64,000 nucleotides of DNA from Amaurobius ferox. Taxonomy: Eukaryota; Arthropoda; Arachnida; Araneae; Amaurobiidae. The position numbers and the translations under genes were made by a program. Shown here in pieces: positions 1 through 11,402 of this stretch. The stretch covers positions 68,984,727-69,048,726 of the forward strand of contig OX578152.1 of assembly GCA_951213105.1 (NCBI GenBank), written 5' to 3'. The notes under the pieces were generated by a model. That model saw nothing but the letters and a program-made list of their open reading frames with translations, was not told the origin of the DNA and did not search any database. The stretch's first letter is position 1. Each line of letters opens with the position of its first letter.

Positions 1-28
1 GCTACAGTCACCTCGGTGGCAGCAACAA
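1..28 (+). CDS. 3' end of penultimate exon of a host membrane-protein gene (partial)
   Basis: The window opens inside an apparent exon that ends at a strong 5' splice donor, CAA|GTGAGT, with the GT at 29-30. Read from base 1 it encodes ATVTSVAAT plus one leftover base (a). The acceptor at 7554-7555 starts its exon in the complementary phase, so the split codon becomes AGA (Arg). This phase-1 agreement is the main support for joining the two exons. The Ala/Thr/Ser-rich residues would form an extracellular stalk next to the membrane. The exon is very short here, so it rests on splice-site quality and phase alone. RNA-seq was not available. Confidence 0.5.
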
Positions 29-924
29 GTGAGTATGGCAGACAGGATTCTTTTTGCGTTGTGAAGTGTACGCTAGTCATGCAAATTAAATTAGTACTTT
101 CAGGGAATCACGCTCCTAGTGCAGCGACAAGCGACCATTGACACATTTTGCTCTTGATTGTACATCTCAATACTGTATAATTAAGACATATATAAAATTT
201 TTTAATTTTTTTTGTCAATAAAGTTATCTGTTTTTCGAGAATGAAGGGCAAGAATCTGGTCCACCGATGCTGGTTAGTTGCATTAGGAAAGTGATTCTAA
301 ATTTTGGGAGCAACCCCAATTGTTGGATTTTGCTACCATGGCTATTGCAACTTTCTTCGGTATGAGCTTAATCTTCTTTAAATTTATAGCTATAACTTTA
401 CCGGTCATCAGAGAGGTTTGCACATAGAAATTTTTCCTACTACCAGGGGTGGGTATTTGTTGCTAAAAGCTTTAACAAGCACGAAACCAGTTTACTAGTG
501 CTGTTTACAAAATTGTTTTTTAATCATAAAATATCGGAGTAATTTTTTAATAAACAACGAGACAGTATTTCTAAAAAATAAGAAGAAGAATGTTACCTCT
601 ATTTAGGATCCTATTTAAGAAACTTTTAGACGGTATTTAAATAGAGATTTGACTGTACCTACTTTTAAGAACAGAAAGTTTTGTTTTCTATATTTGACCC
701 CGTTGTTAATTAAAGAAAAAATAGTTTCATTTTGCTTAAATACTTTTATAAATGATTTAATTAATAATTGTAAAATGATTAATTTCTTTGTGATGTTTCG
801 TTGCTTTGATATACCCATTTAGAAAAAAGTTCTTAAATTTTACGTACAAAGATGAGAAAGTCTGTCCATACAAATAAGATTTGGGGTTTAAGTCTTTGAA
901 AACCTCGCGAGACTCGGGGTTGCA

Positions 925-1240
925 GCAGTGGGTTCAGATTTTCTTATGACGAATGGTGAGGCTCGTCCACATAGAGCAGGGCTAGTGGAAAAGTACCTTG
1001 AGAGCAAAGGTATTGATTGTATGCAGTAGACAGCGTATTGTCCGGATTTCCATCTTATCGAAAATCTTTGGAATGTCCTTGGAAAAGTAGTCTCTGTCTG
1101 TCTTCAACCTCCAATTACTCTTCAAAAGCTAAAAACTTCCCTTCTATAGAAATTGCCCTCTGCTACACTGGATTATCTGATTGAAGGTATGAAACATCGA
1201 TGTGAAGCTTGTTGAAGATGGAGACCACTTGACTGACCCT
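925..1240 (+). pseudogene. Tc1-type transposase C-terminal relic
   Basis: In the frame of the ATG at 946 the translation matches the end of a Tc1-family DDE transposase. It contains EARPHRAGLVEKYLESKGID (the usual DNARPHRA region), CPDFHLIENLWNVLGK (usually SPDLNPIEHLWD, carrying the final catalytic acidic residue) and EGMKHRCEAC near the end. In-frame stops at about 1027 and 1147, loss of the Asp-Asn at the start of the motif (now TNGE), and the absence of the helix-turn-helix and the first catalytic Asp show it is dead. No inverted repeats were found around it, so it is probably a deletion remnant. Confidence 0.85.
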
Positions 1241-1792
1241 AGGGTTTGTAGCAGCTGTTTGAGTAGCCGGTGATGTGAAGCTTGTGTCAAAGTTAAGGGG
1301 GAGGGTCACCAATATGAAGGTTTATTTGGTTCGTTTCAGCATGTAAAGCTTTTGCAGATATAAGTGTAAGGTAAGCACTTAAAGGGTAAAAAAGTACCTA
1401 AATACATTTTCCTTAGTTTTATTATTATACTCACGAATATATAACTCAATAAACTACCTTCTTGGGAAATTTGGAGTCAATCTAAGCCGAACTTTTTGAG
1501 TTATGTCCGATTCACTGCCGCATTTGAAAAGCAGTGGCGTCTTAGTCGCACGGCGGTGTCTTAGAACTAACTACACAAAGCACCTAAGTGGCATTCATTT
1601 AATAAACTACTCGATAAATAAGGAATGCTGTTGAAAAGCGAAAATGAAAACTTGAAGTACACGAGTAAATGGCTATGGTATATAATTAAAGTATTTTAAT
1701 CTTGCAGATTTTATAGATTTAGCTACTAGAAATAATAAATTATTATCTTTGTTTTCAATTTTCTTAAGTTACTACTGCTTCAAGATTTGAGT

Positions 1793-2006
1793 TTTATATT
1801 TTTATTTTGGTACACATCATGAAAAAACTGGGAAGTGTTGAAAACACAGACCGCCCGACTCATCAGAAGGTATAGAGTAATTGGATGAGCAGCCGGTAAA
1901 ATTACTGGCTGCTTATCCAATTGTTCTATACCTTCGGATGAGTCGGGCGGTCTGCGTATTCAACATTCCCCAGTTTGTTCATGATTTATCAAAATAAAAA
2001 TATAAA
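1793..2006. repeat. 214-bp palindrome built on two inverted tail units
   Basis: The left arm (about 1793-1893) and the right arm (about 1905-2006) are near-perfect reverse complements, closing on a short loop around 1899. Each arm includes one copy of the tail unit found across the window (left copy about 1839-1897, with CAGACCGCCCGACTCATC), so the two units face each other. The arms also continue into flanking AT-rich sequence (TATTTTTATTTTG), so the duplication is larger than the unit. The tail stem here is GGCUGCUC/GGGCGGUC, still fully pairable when G-U pairs are allowed. Confidence 0.85.
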
Positions 2007-2055
2007 GTGTGAAATAGTTGTTTTATATTTGAGTCTTTAACTATTTTCAAGTTAA

Positions 2056-2881
2056 GGGAACGGTGGACGTTGAAATGAGCAAAAATCGACTAAAAAAGTT
2101 TTTTTAATATATAACATTATTTTACACATTTCACCTTTTGCTTACGGGTGGGACAACGTCCATCCCAAACGAAGAACCTCCCAAAAAGGCAGGTATTTGA
2201 CATATCCCATCCCAAACAGTTCGATCCCCCTTTGTAGGCATTGGCGTCCATGGAAATCGCCGACAGAAACATTGCACCTGCTGCAGCAGGTGCAATGGTC
2301 TTCGTTGGGGAGGGTAGGTAATGGGAGGTTCCTCGTTTGGGATGGACGTTGTCCCATCCGTAAGCAAGAGATTAAATGCATTTTTTTCGAAACGGAATTT
2401 TCAAAGGTTTTACATTTTTAAAATGCTCCATGCGTCTTAATTTTTGTTTGAGGTGCATGAAATTTGACAAGAAGACACCTTTCATACTTTTTAATGAAAC
2501 TGGGTATGCATTTTATAATTGGACTTTATTAAGGTAATTAAAAGTGAATAAGAACCTAATTAAATGATGAAAATTAAGTTTTAATGCAGAAAAATATTTT
2601 TAAAAAACTAACTGTCCAAGGGATTTAAAAATGAATACCCAAATTTGTTCATAATGTATTTTTGAGTGATCATAATGTAAAACGAATCAAAAATGTGAAC
2701 AAATGGCACACAAGGAGCATTTTTAAATTTTCGTTAAAAAAGATTAAATTTAAAAACTATATATAACAAAATTAAAAAAAAATTTAGTGGCATTTCATAA
2801 TGTTAAGAGGAATATTTATACAAATTTTCATGTTTCTAAGTTAATAAATAAATAAAAAAAGTTTCAACGTCCAGCGTCCCC
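2056..2881 (+). mobile_element. Composite non-autonomous DNA element with TTAA flanks (copy 1)
   Basis: The termini are inverted repeats of about 20 bp, GGGAACGGTGGACGTTGAAA on the left and the complement of GGGGACGCTGGACGTTGAAA on the right, with TTAA immediately outside both ends (2052-2055 and 2882-2885). No transposase is encoded. A piggyBac-like foldback (2134-2371) sits inside. A second copy lies inverted at 47926-48678 and carries the foldback at the same internal position, so the composite has been copied as a unit. TTAA flanks suggest piggyBac-type transposition, but the family is inferred from the target site only. Confidence 0.8.
2134..2371. mobile_element. piggyBac-like foldback MITE nested in composite element (copy 1)
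   Basis: The outer sequence CCTTTTGCTTACGGGTGGGA is mirrored at the right end by CCCATCCGTAAGCAAGAG. The arms continue for about 45 bp through the CATCCCAAACGAAGAACCTC region. The clean relative at 38058-38356 has exact TTAA on both sides and a TTAACCTTTTGC end, which matches the CCYTTTG-type termini of piggyBac MITEs. Here the flanks have drifted to TTCA and TTAA. A short secondary palindrome (GCACCTGCTGCAGCAGGTGC) lies near the centre at about 2274-2293. It has no coding capacity. Confidence 0.75.
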
Positions 2882-4756
2882 TTAAGATTTAAGATCTTGT
2901 ATCTATAGTAAATTATGCTTACCTCTGTTTTGCTATCTTTTCTAGATTTTCTAAGCCTTTTGTGTCTCAGCCACCAAGAAGCAGTGTTTACACAGGTAAA
3001 CAACAACTCTTTGAATTTTCAAATAAAGACGTGTTTCAGTTTCATAAAAATCGCAAAAACTTTTGTAAGCCAAAGATTCAAAGCCGGAATAAATATAGTC
3101 GTTGAAAAGAATTACTTTATTCTCTGAGAAATAGAAACGTTGACAGCTATTTTTTAGGGGGGAGGGGGGGAGGTTCTTCATTGATAACAAGATTGAATGC
3201 AGAAATACTCTATTTAAACAACTTGGGAACTTAAATACAGCAGCAGGTTGTATCCATATTGAGCCGCAGGTTAGGCGTTCTGCTTCTTAGCTCGCACTTC
3301 TTCGCACTTCACATGACTTCTGAGCACTTCAGTCAAAGTAAAGTTAAACGGATGTCAATGGATTAAATCAAAATAGTATTAATAGTCTGCTAGCTTTCGA
3401 TCTAAGTTTCTCATATAATAAATATGTGTGACTCAAAAGTTCGGGAGAACAGCAAAGAAAACTTGCTTTTAAGACAAAAAATCACTGATCACTGACATTA
3501 TAGGCAACACATTCTAATGCCATACTTCAATTATTTACCGCGTGCCAAGTAGACATATTAGGAATAAGCCGCAAGTTAGGGCCGAGAAACTTGCCATCTA
3601 TGTTTTTGCCAAAATTTCCTTTGAAACATCTATTTCTTAAGATCAGCTAGCTATAGATAGAGTTTAGATAATGACTGATATGGATTCAATTTCGAATCCC
3701 AGAGGGTGGTTGAGGGTTCACTAAGGATTCTCACTTCCAGTTTTAGAGATGTCACACCTCTGGTTTTTCTGAAAACTCGTCTGTTCACATTTAAAAGCTA
3801 TGACCCACTTTGGATTCAGGGCATAAGCCCCCAAGAGATATACTTAGTCCCCACCCTGATAAAAATATTAATTTTTTAGTTTTGATATGAAATTTCATCC
3901 AACATGTCATGCAAATTTTGCATTCAAATTTGTGAGATTTTTTTTTTTATAAAGTACTTCGTTTTAAAGTTTTTTTAAAAATTTAGTTGAATTTGTGGTT
4001 ATGCTGATGATCAATTCATTTACATATTTAATTTAAAATTATTAAAAATTGTGACAATAGCATTTAGAATATGTTTGTATTATTGCGGGGTTGACTGTTA
4101 TACATTATAGAGTTAAAATCAACTGATAAGTTGCTAAGAGTTAATATTAAGCATTAACTTGTATTAACTTTTTGAAATTTTCTTAGATTAATTAACAGTT
4201 TTACTACTAATTAATGCTTATATTAAAATCATTTGTAATTATTATATATTAATATTAATGTATACGGTAGCTATATGGATATTACTAATCTACTCTTAGC
4301 TTACAAATATATATGCAATTACGTGTATATATTTATATGGATTGAAATATATAATAGGAACTATTATGGTTTATAAATGTTAATGATTAATTGTATTTAT
4401 GTAAGCCCCTCCTTCAAGGCTGTTGAGTCCCCCTAGAATTTCACTCCAGCCCCTTTTCAATTTCGTCTCTGGCTACAGTCTCTGTTTCATCTCTATTTGG
4501 ATTATATTAACTTTGATTCTAAACTTAAAAAGCTGAAAAATATATTAGCGCAAAAATAAAGAACGAAATGCAACACAATTCTGAAGGCTTTGTACAAGTG
4601 CATAAAATAACTTAAAAATGGATTGAAGAATAAATCTACAAGATATTGATGCCAGAGTTTTTTACATCAAATGAACGTCCTACAGGTATAATCAGTATGT
4701 TAGAAACGTGCTTAGGAACGGACATTGATGTTATAATTATTTAAGACCATATAGCT

Positions 4757-5350
4757 GAGTAAGATTAGCTGACTGAGTGATTGATACATTTACAGCCCAA
4801 GCTGTTGAATAAGATTGGCTGACTGATTGATACATTTACAGCCCAAGCTGCTGAATAAGATTGGCTGACTGACTGATTGATACATTTACAGCCCAAGCTG
4901 CTAAATAAGATTGGGTGACTAACTGATTGATACATTTACAGTCGAAGCTGCTGAATAAGATTGGCTGGCTGACTGATTGATACTTTTACAGCCCAAGCTG
5001 CTAAATAAGATTGGCTGACTGACTGATTGATACATTTACAGCCCAAGCTGCTGAATAAGATTGGCTGGCTGACTGATTGATACTTTTACAGCCCAAGCTG
5101 CTGAATAAGATTGGCTGACTGACTGATTGATACATTTACAGCCCAAGCTGTTGAATAAGATAGGCTGACGGACTGATTGATACATTTACAGTCCAAGCTG
5201 CTGAATAAGATTGGCTGACTGACTGATTGATACTTTTACAGCGCCAAGCTGCTGCATAAGTTTGGCTGACTGACTGATTGATACATTTACAGTCCAAGCT
5301 GCTAAATAAGATTGGCTGACTGACTGATTGATACAGTCCAAGCTGCTGAA
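4757..5350. repeat. 50-bp minisatellite, about 12 copies
   Basis: A 50-bp unit repeats head to tail. Its recognisable parts are GATTGGCTGACTGACTGATT, GATACATTTACAG and CCAAGCTGCTGAATAA. Copies differ by a few substitutions (ACATTTACAG versus ACTTTTACAG, and GCTGAC versus GCTGGC). Alternation of these variants suggests higher-order duplication of two-unit blocks. The internal GACT/GATT runs are a shorter 4-bp periodicity. The 138-aa minus-strand ORF across it is only a translation of the repeat. Confidence 0.95.
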
Positions 5351-5395
5351 GACAGAAGATTAAAACTTGGAATACACATGCGACTCGACTTATGA

Positions 5396-6977
5396 CAGGG
5401 TGGCTACAGAATCTGGAATTCAGGAAAATTAGGGAAACATCAAGGAATATCAACATTCTGAGAAATATCAGGAAATTCCTTAAAAAAAAACCTGTAAAAT
5501 CAGGGAAACTGAATTTTTTTGTTAATCGCAGCCTTCTTTTGTCACACAACAATACACATGCATAGAATTTCTTATTCGAATTTCATGTGACGGGAACCAG
5601 CCTATTGGACACCCCAATAAAAAGATGAGAGTTTTAAAATTTCAACTTTCTCAGTGATCCCTCTCATCTTGCTTGTTTTGAAAGTTATCAAGATATTTTA
5701 TGACAGGAAAAGCAGATAAAAATATACTGTTTCTTATATATAATTTTATTGCAATAAGTGACATTTAACTATGTGTGAGGCCAGGAGACATTTAGGCAAT
5801 GTTAATATTACGAAGATTTACGATATATACCAAGCGAAACAAAGCTCAGACGCGTAGGCACCAGTTTACGACTTCTCATGGTCCGGGTGATCTTGAACGC
5901 CATAAGTAAGGTGCATATAAATTACAGCAGTTGTTGGATCTAAAATTTCCTTCAGACCAAGGCTGATACCATGCAGATTGGTTAACAAGTTCGCCAATGA
6001 AGGAGTGTTGCTGCATCGACCTGAAGACAACCAATGAGATACGGAGGGCGTATCTGGACCTCAGGCAAAACAATGTGGCAACAAGTAAAAATTTCAACAA
6101 GTTAGAAGCAGTCTACATTAAGAATTTGAGAGGCGATGTGGGCCGAGAAGGTGGTTTAAAAATGAATTAAGAATGGCCGGCAGTCAATATTCAGAGAGAT
6201 GGTGAAAAGTCACCTAAGAATGACCGGCTAAAAAGGTTGTGCTTTAAAAATGATGGCAAGCAATGACTGCCAAGTTGCGATGTCGTTCGATACTTAAAGT
6301 GTGTTTGAGTGCCATGACAAAAGGCAGTGAAGGTCCAACATGCAGTTCAATGTCCAAGACGACAACAGAGGTATGTATATGCCAATCTACATTAAATTTA
6401 GGTCTATATGATTTTGCAAATAGATTCCTGGTCTCATACACCCAGTTTCTCCTCCTTAAAAATATATATATATATATATAATTAATGTAAGTTAATCATA
6501 ATTGTATATGTGTAATAAATAATGTTTATTTTAAAATCTAAAATTGTGGAAGTCAATTGTATAATATGTTAATTAATAATAATATATTAGGAATTCGTAA
6601 TTCAAAATTCAGCAAATTCAAAATTTTCGCAATTCAGTAGGTTATTGCTGCCAAATAAAAACTATGCGCTTTGCATTCTTTTCCTTTCACCGCAATATGG
6701 ATTCTTGACAGGATTTTACAGAACACTTATGAGTTTATATCTGAGTTTTATAGCTTATTTAGAATTTTAATACTCAAAGGATTAATATTCTTGCAATAAT
6801 ACTGTTCTTATATAACGTTTGCATAAATACTATATTTTGATTATTATACTTTTCAGTGCTAAAAATAATTAATTTTAAATATTTTTTTGATTATCACTTT
6901 CAATTTTATTTTAATTGAATTTTTTATGCTTGTTAAACTGATATTCAGCAAATATAGATAGTGATACAGCCACCCTG
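5396..6977. mobile_element. TIR-bounded DNA transposon remnant, unclassified
   Basis: The ends CAGGGTGGCT (5396) and AGCCACCCTG (ending 6977) are perfect 10-bp inverted repeats, flanked on both sides by TATGA (5391-5395 and 6978-6982), a likely 5-bp or degraded 8-bp target duplication. The first 120 bp inside the left end are a degenerate run of GGAAAnnnCAGGGAAA-like sequence. Around 5870-6400 the composition is less AT-rich and may be decayed coding sequence, but I recognise no protein. An hAT origin is plausible from the CAGGG terminus but not proven. Confidence 0.6.
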
Positions 6978-7555
6978 TATGAATAGTGAAAAAAATCTAA
7001 AGTCTTGGAATTTTATTCAAAAAATTTTTATATCTCGATTTTTTTTGTTCCAATATTCTTCTAGATATAATCCGAGAAAGGCTATACACACAAAATTTGA
7101 TTTTATACAATCGCGTACAGGGAAAAAAAAATCCTAAAATTTCTTAATTAACTCTATTTGTGTATATTCAAACCTTTTTCCAGACATTTTTATTTATAAT
7201 TATAACAGACGATTTTTTTAATTGTATTTTAAAATTTAATTTTTATACAGTTTCTAATTCCATTTGTAAGCATATAGTAACAGAGTTACGCTTCAAATAC
7301 TGAAATAATGCGTAAATAATGAAAACTATGAATTTTTAGTTTATTTTTATAGTAAGCTTAAAACGATTAAGGTGTCAAAAGGTCAAGGACCTTCGTCGGA
7401 CCATTTCACATTGAATGGCCCTTCCCTTAATCTAAAAAAAAAAAAAAAAAAAATAAATCTTAATATTTTACCTTAGAATGTTAAAGATTTAAAATTGTCA
7501 TATTATGCAAAAAAAGTCATGTTTCATACATCATTTTTTTTTTTCTTAATTTCAG

Positions 7556-7698
7556 GAGGAAACACGTCCAACCGTACTCTGGCCGCCATTTTGTTGCTAA
7601 CGGTCTTCGGTCTAGCTGCAACCGCTCTTCTCGTCATCTTGTGTTCCAAGATGACGAAAAAGGAACAGTACGACACTGTAAAGGGCACCATGTACTGA
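7556..7698 (+). CDS. Terminal exon of single-pass membrane protein gene
   Basis: The exon follows a T-rich tract and TTTCAG acceptor, starts in phase 1 and ends at TGA 7696-7698. With the upstream split codon it reads R-GNTSNRT, then a strongly hydrophobic segment (LAAILLLTVFGLAATALLV), then a basic stop-transfer (CSKMTKKEQ) and a 16-17-residue tail ending YDTVKGTMY. This is the arrangement of a type I membrane protein: an N-glycosylatable stalk (sequons NTS and NRT), one transmembrane helix and a short cytoplasmic tail with two tyrosines. Codon choice is more GC-rich than the surrounding DNA, as expected for real coding sequence. I do not recognise the family. The ectodomain lies upstream of the window. 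Confidence 0.75.
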
Positions 7699-8221
7699 AA
7701 TGAACAACGAACAGGCTTGGAGTTTCGATTCGTTTTCGACAATCTTTGCTTATTTTCACGGTGCCGTATATTTGCAGGTCTTTGGTACAACTCATATTGA
7801 GAAATATGCTAACTGCTGTTAGGAAGTAGTTTTTCGGGGCCTACGAAGGTGCTTTCATTTCTTCCATTCGATCTGGAATCTTCTAAGTTCATTTGGAAAT
7901 GTCCAATTATTATTATTTTGGTACACTGGTGATAATTCTAAAAAAAATAATAATTATATATTTTGATATTGCACTCATTATTGTATTATAAAAATGGCTC
8001 GTTAAAAGGAATCTCAATGCATTTTATATACAGAATGCAAGGTAAAGTTTATTGTCAACCAGATATCTAAATATTTGAAGAGAAGCTATCACTCCAATAA
8101 CGGATAGGTGTATACTTGCTGCGATGCTAACTCGATAGTGCTGTGAAAGTGCATGATACCTTAATAATAAGTTTTATCTTCATACACTCATTATGGAAAC
8201 ATTAAAATAATCTTTTAAAAT
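7699..8221 (+). other. Probable 3' UTR of the membrane-protein gene
   Basis: The sequence after the TGA is non-coding and becomes AT-rich from about 7900. I see no convincing AATAAA before the palindrome at 8222. The first canonical AATAAA with A-rich context lies at 8620-8625, which would place the palindrome inside the UTR. The transcript end therefore cannot be fixed from sequence alone. Confidence 0.4.
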
Positions 8222-8535
8222 ATTTTCTAGCAAAGACTACACATTTAGTAAACTGCATTTAAAAACACCATCAATGACGTACGCGAAAATTTGCATTTTA
8301 GAGTGCCAGAGCGCTTTCCGACTTCATAACGTCCATCATCAGTGGCTGATGATGGACGTTATCAGTGGCATTGCCACTGATAACGACATTGCCACGACAT
8401 CAGTGGCATTGCCACTGATGATGGACGTTATGACGTCGGAAAGCGCTCTGGCACTCTAAAATGCAAATTTTCGCGTACGTCATTGATGGTGTTTTTAAAT
8501 GCAGTTTACTAAATGTGTAGTCTTTGCTAGAAAAT
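8222..8535. repeat. 314-bp foldback element
   Basis: The arms are about 125 bp and nearly identical as reverse complements, from TTTTCTAGCAAAGACTACAC at the left to GTGTAGTCTTTGCTAGAAAA at the right. The centre contains several short direct and inverted copies of ACTGATGATGGACGTTAT, giving a nested hairpin. It has no coding capacity. The outer termini blend into AT-rich DNA, so no target duplication could be defined. It is probably a foldback MITE or an inverted duplication. Confidence 0.85.
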
Positions 8536-10969
8536 TTTAAAATATTTGTAAACGTTTTTTCCCATACTTACATAAAAAAAATAATAATAAAAATAAAATA
8601 ATCGCTCAAAAACTGCTGCAATAAAAGCACGGTAAAGTAAAACTTATAATATGCGTTATTGTACAAATTTTTATTGATGTACGACACTGCATGTTTGCAG
8701 TTTAAATACCCTTGATCCTCAGTTGCCAAGCTGACGTGAGTGAGGTCGAGCTTCTTGTAAGTCCTGAAGAAGGCTAGTTTTTACCTTTAAAACCCCTTGA
8801 CCGGTTAATTTTTGTTTATATGTTGTATTTTATGAAGTTTTACTTTATCATATTAAATAGATCGTTGCCATAGTAGCAGACTCGCTTTTGAATATCAATT
8901 ATTCAAATTTTTTTTTAATGTAACATGAAAAATGTGTATATATATGGAAAAATATGTGTGAAGTTTTGCTTAATTTAGAAATCGATTGATTTGAATTCAA
9001 AATATCGGTTTATATATCAAAATCTTAGTGTTTTAATAGAGTTTGATGAATGTACCGTATAACTTAGCTTTTTTCTATACCTTTCTATTGTCAAGCTAGC
9101 TTTGCTGCAAGTATAGGCATAGCAAAGGGATTAGTGGATGGCGCTCTTTTGTGTCGAAATAAAAAATTAAACCATTCTAACTTTAGACATCGCGAGAGAT
9201 AGAGAGAAAGTGTAAGATACAATACATTGAATGTTATAAAAGTGAAATGACTCAGTCTCTCAAAAAGAGAGTATAAAACTAGCGAAATGCTGATACCATG
9301 GGATTCGATTTTTACTTTGACGCATCACAAATTCGTTCCTAAAACTAGTGAATGTTTTTCGATTAATCTAATAAAGTTAAATCTTTGAATATTATCTAAG
9401 CAGGAGATTCCTAGAGATAGCAGCGAACGTTCATAAGGCATAAGCAGTATTAAATGCCTGGAGATGGAGACTCTTTTTATCTGAATGCTATGATGTTCGT
9501 CTGCCATGATTTGATCTCGGAATTAAAAACATAACCACTAAGTCGACGATTTTGCGTTCACTCTAGTTTTTATTTTCAGGTTTTCTTAATTTAAAAATTT
9601 TATGTTTTTATGGCAGTTTTTCAATTTGCTATTCGTAATTGCTTGGCATGTTCTCATTTTAGTATGCATTTAACTTTTACAAGAATATTTAAACCAAGTG
9701 AAAAAAGGGAGGAGCGTACTAGGCCGACAAAATGGTGGGTCGACCGGGACGACAATACCAAAGTCTGTTTGGAACGGCCTCTATCCCTGAAGCCTCAGAT
9801 CACTGACAAACTTTAAAAGTTTTATGTAAGAAAGTGTAAAAAGGGGCTTGGGAAATACATAAATCATAAACTTGGAAAGAGCTCTATAGAATTATTTTTC
9901 TTATTTTAATGTTAATATATTAATTACATCAAGCAACTACATCACGCTAGCATTGCATAATTTTTCAATATTTTTACGTTGGATAAACGAGACGTCATAT
10001 AGAGCTCAAATAACGTTTAAAATTGGACCTTTCTAAAATTATTAAATCACCACTAAAGTCCCAAAGTGTGGAACATGTAAGACTTTACATTTGGAATGCT
10101 GCATATAAATTTCTCCCAAAATTTACATCTTTGCGCACTAATATGTGATATAATATTTTTTTTTTCGGAGTGGGTGGTATAAATAGATTCTTTTGCATCA
10201 TTTTGCGCCTTCTATACCCGCTTTTTGTGGACTTGCTATATCGTGTTAATTATTTGAATTCGCAGGAATAGTGTAAATTCTCTCTCTCTTTCTCACGATT
10301 CCGGAATTAGAAGTGCTGTACCATCATTTTGCTACAAGACCTGCTGTAGTCCATTATTTAGTATGGCCAGTGGTCATTTTGCTATGATGCATCTAATTTA
10401 CGTTATTCGATTTCTTTCAGTTCGGAAAATATTGAAGCGATTGCGGAATTTATCTTGCATCTGGTATATTGATATTATAGTATATCGAATTCATATAAAT
10501 TTTACTTTTGAATTCCAAGCATGTAATCTGGGATAATTTGATTTGCTAGATGCTGAGTTAACTTTTTTTTTAACTCTGGTGTCTAGATCTTTATTAAATA
10601 TGAAGTTTAAAAGCTAATATGTTTTATGAAGGTAATATAAGACAATTTTGTCAACCAATTTATATTAAAACAGTATTTTTATCATTAGATTTATTGACAG
10701 GTAATAGAAAACAAGTCGCAAAAATTAAAAACTCATTTTTAAAGCAGATATTAAACTTTAATTTATTAACAATCAGCGGCGGACTGGAAAGTTAAGCGTA
10801 CCGGGAAAGTTTTATGGTTCTGCCTTATGAGCAATTTCAAATTTTTTGCTGGTCAGACTCGTGGTAAAAGACTATGTTCAATATATGAAATTTGATAAGC
10901 CTTCCAGGAAACTGACTGGTTTGCTGAACTGTCCAGTCCGACTCTGCATTTTATGTCTTATAAAGGTGA
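8536..10969. other. AT-rich non-coding DNA
   Basis: I see no gene, recognisable transposon or strong repeat here. Minor features are A-rich ATAATAAAAATAAAATAATC at about 8581 and a short less AT-rich patch at 9710-9800 (GGTCGACCGGGACGACAATA) without recognisable protein or RNA similarity. Confidence 0.5.
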
Positions 10970-10977
10970 CTTTAGGA

Positions 10978-11394
10978 TAGAGCCCTGTGTCCCGCGCCCG
11001 CAACAACAACAACAACAACAAAAAATGTCGACCAGGAATCCGATCCGAACCCGTAGCGTGTGACCTGAATACCCAACCCGTAATGGAATTGTATTTTAAA
11101 ATTCTATTCCGTTGATTTTCAATCTATAACGCATATGCCTAATTTTCTACAGTTTATAGTTTGTAACCGACTTTTACGCATTTATCCGGTTACTGACATA
11201 AAAAATGTGATATGGTATATATAACCTTTTTAAATGAATTTTGTTGATAGACTCGCAACTCAACACGTCAAAACCCGCTGCTGGAAAATTTAAGGAAAAG
11301 CAACTCACAACTAGACCTGCAAATCGAAAAATAAAGCAAACCCGACTCAACCCCGACCTGCAAAGCGAGTAACCCGACCCGATACAGGGCTCTG
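10978..11394. mobile_element. Small non-autonomous hAT-type element, 417 bp
   Basis: The termini TAGAGCCCTGT (left) and ACAGGGCTCTG (right, complement CAGAGCCCTGT) form short inverted repeats. They are flanked by an 8-bp near-duplication, CTTTAGGA at 10970-10977 and CTTTAGCA at 11395-11402. An 8-bp duplication and CAGnGCCCTG-like ends fit the hAT superfamily. The inside holds a (CAA)n run at about 11001-11022 and several ACCCGACCC-like motifs near both ends (subterminal repeats), but no coding sequence. Confidence 0.75.
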
Positions 11395-11402
11395 CTTTAG
11401 CA

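Larger units (their letters stand above)
29..7555 (+). other. Inferred 7.5 kb intron, filled with repeats
   Basis: The intron runs from the GTGAGT donor at 29 to a T-rich tract and TTTCAG acceptor at about 7531-7555. Inside it I recognise a Tc1 relic (925-1240), a palindrome (1793-2006), a TTAA-flanked composite element (2056-2881), a minisatellite (4757-5350) and a TIR element (5396-6977). A short segment at 7370-7452 ends in a 19-base A run and may be a small retroposon end. I see nothing codable in 35-900, 1241-1790, 2886-4750 or 6983-7370, which are AT-rich non-coding DNA. Confidence 0.5.

Noticed and set aside
2131..2421. Several ORFs of 74-79 codons on both strands
   Set aside because: Mirror-image ORFs created by the foldback arms.
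4757..5350. CRISPR-like array
   Set aside because: The whole 50-bp unit repeats with no unique spacers; it is a minisatellite.
5136..5552. 138-aa minus-strand ORF
   Set aside because: It translates the 50-bp minisatellite; the peptide repeats and has no domain.
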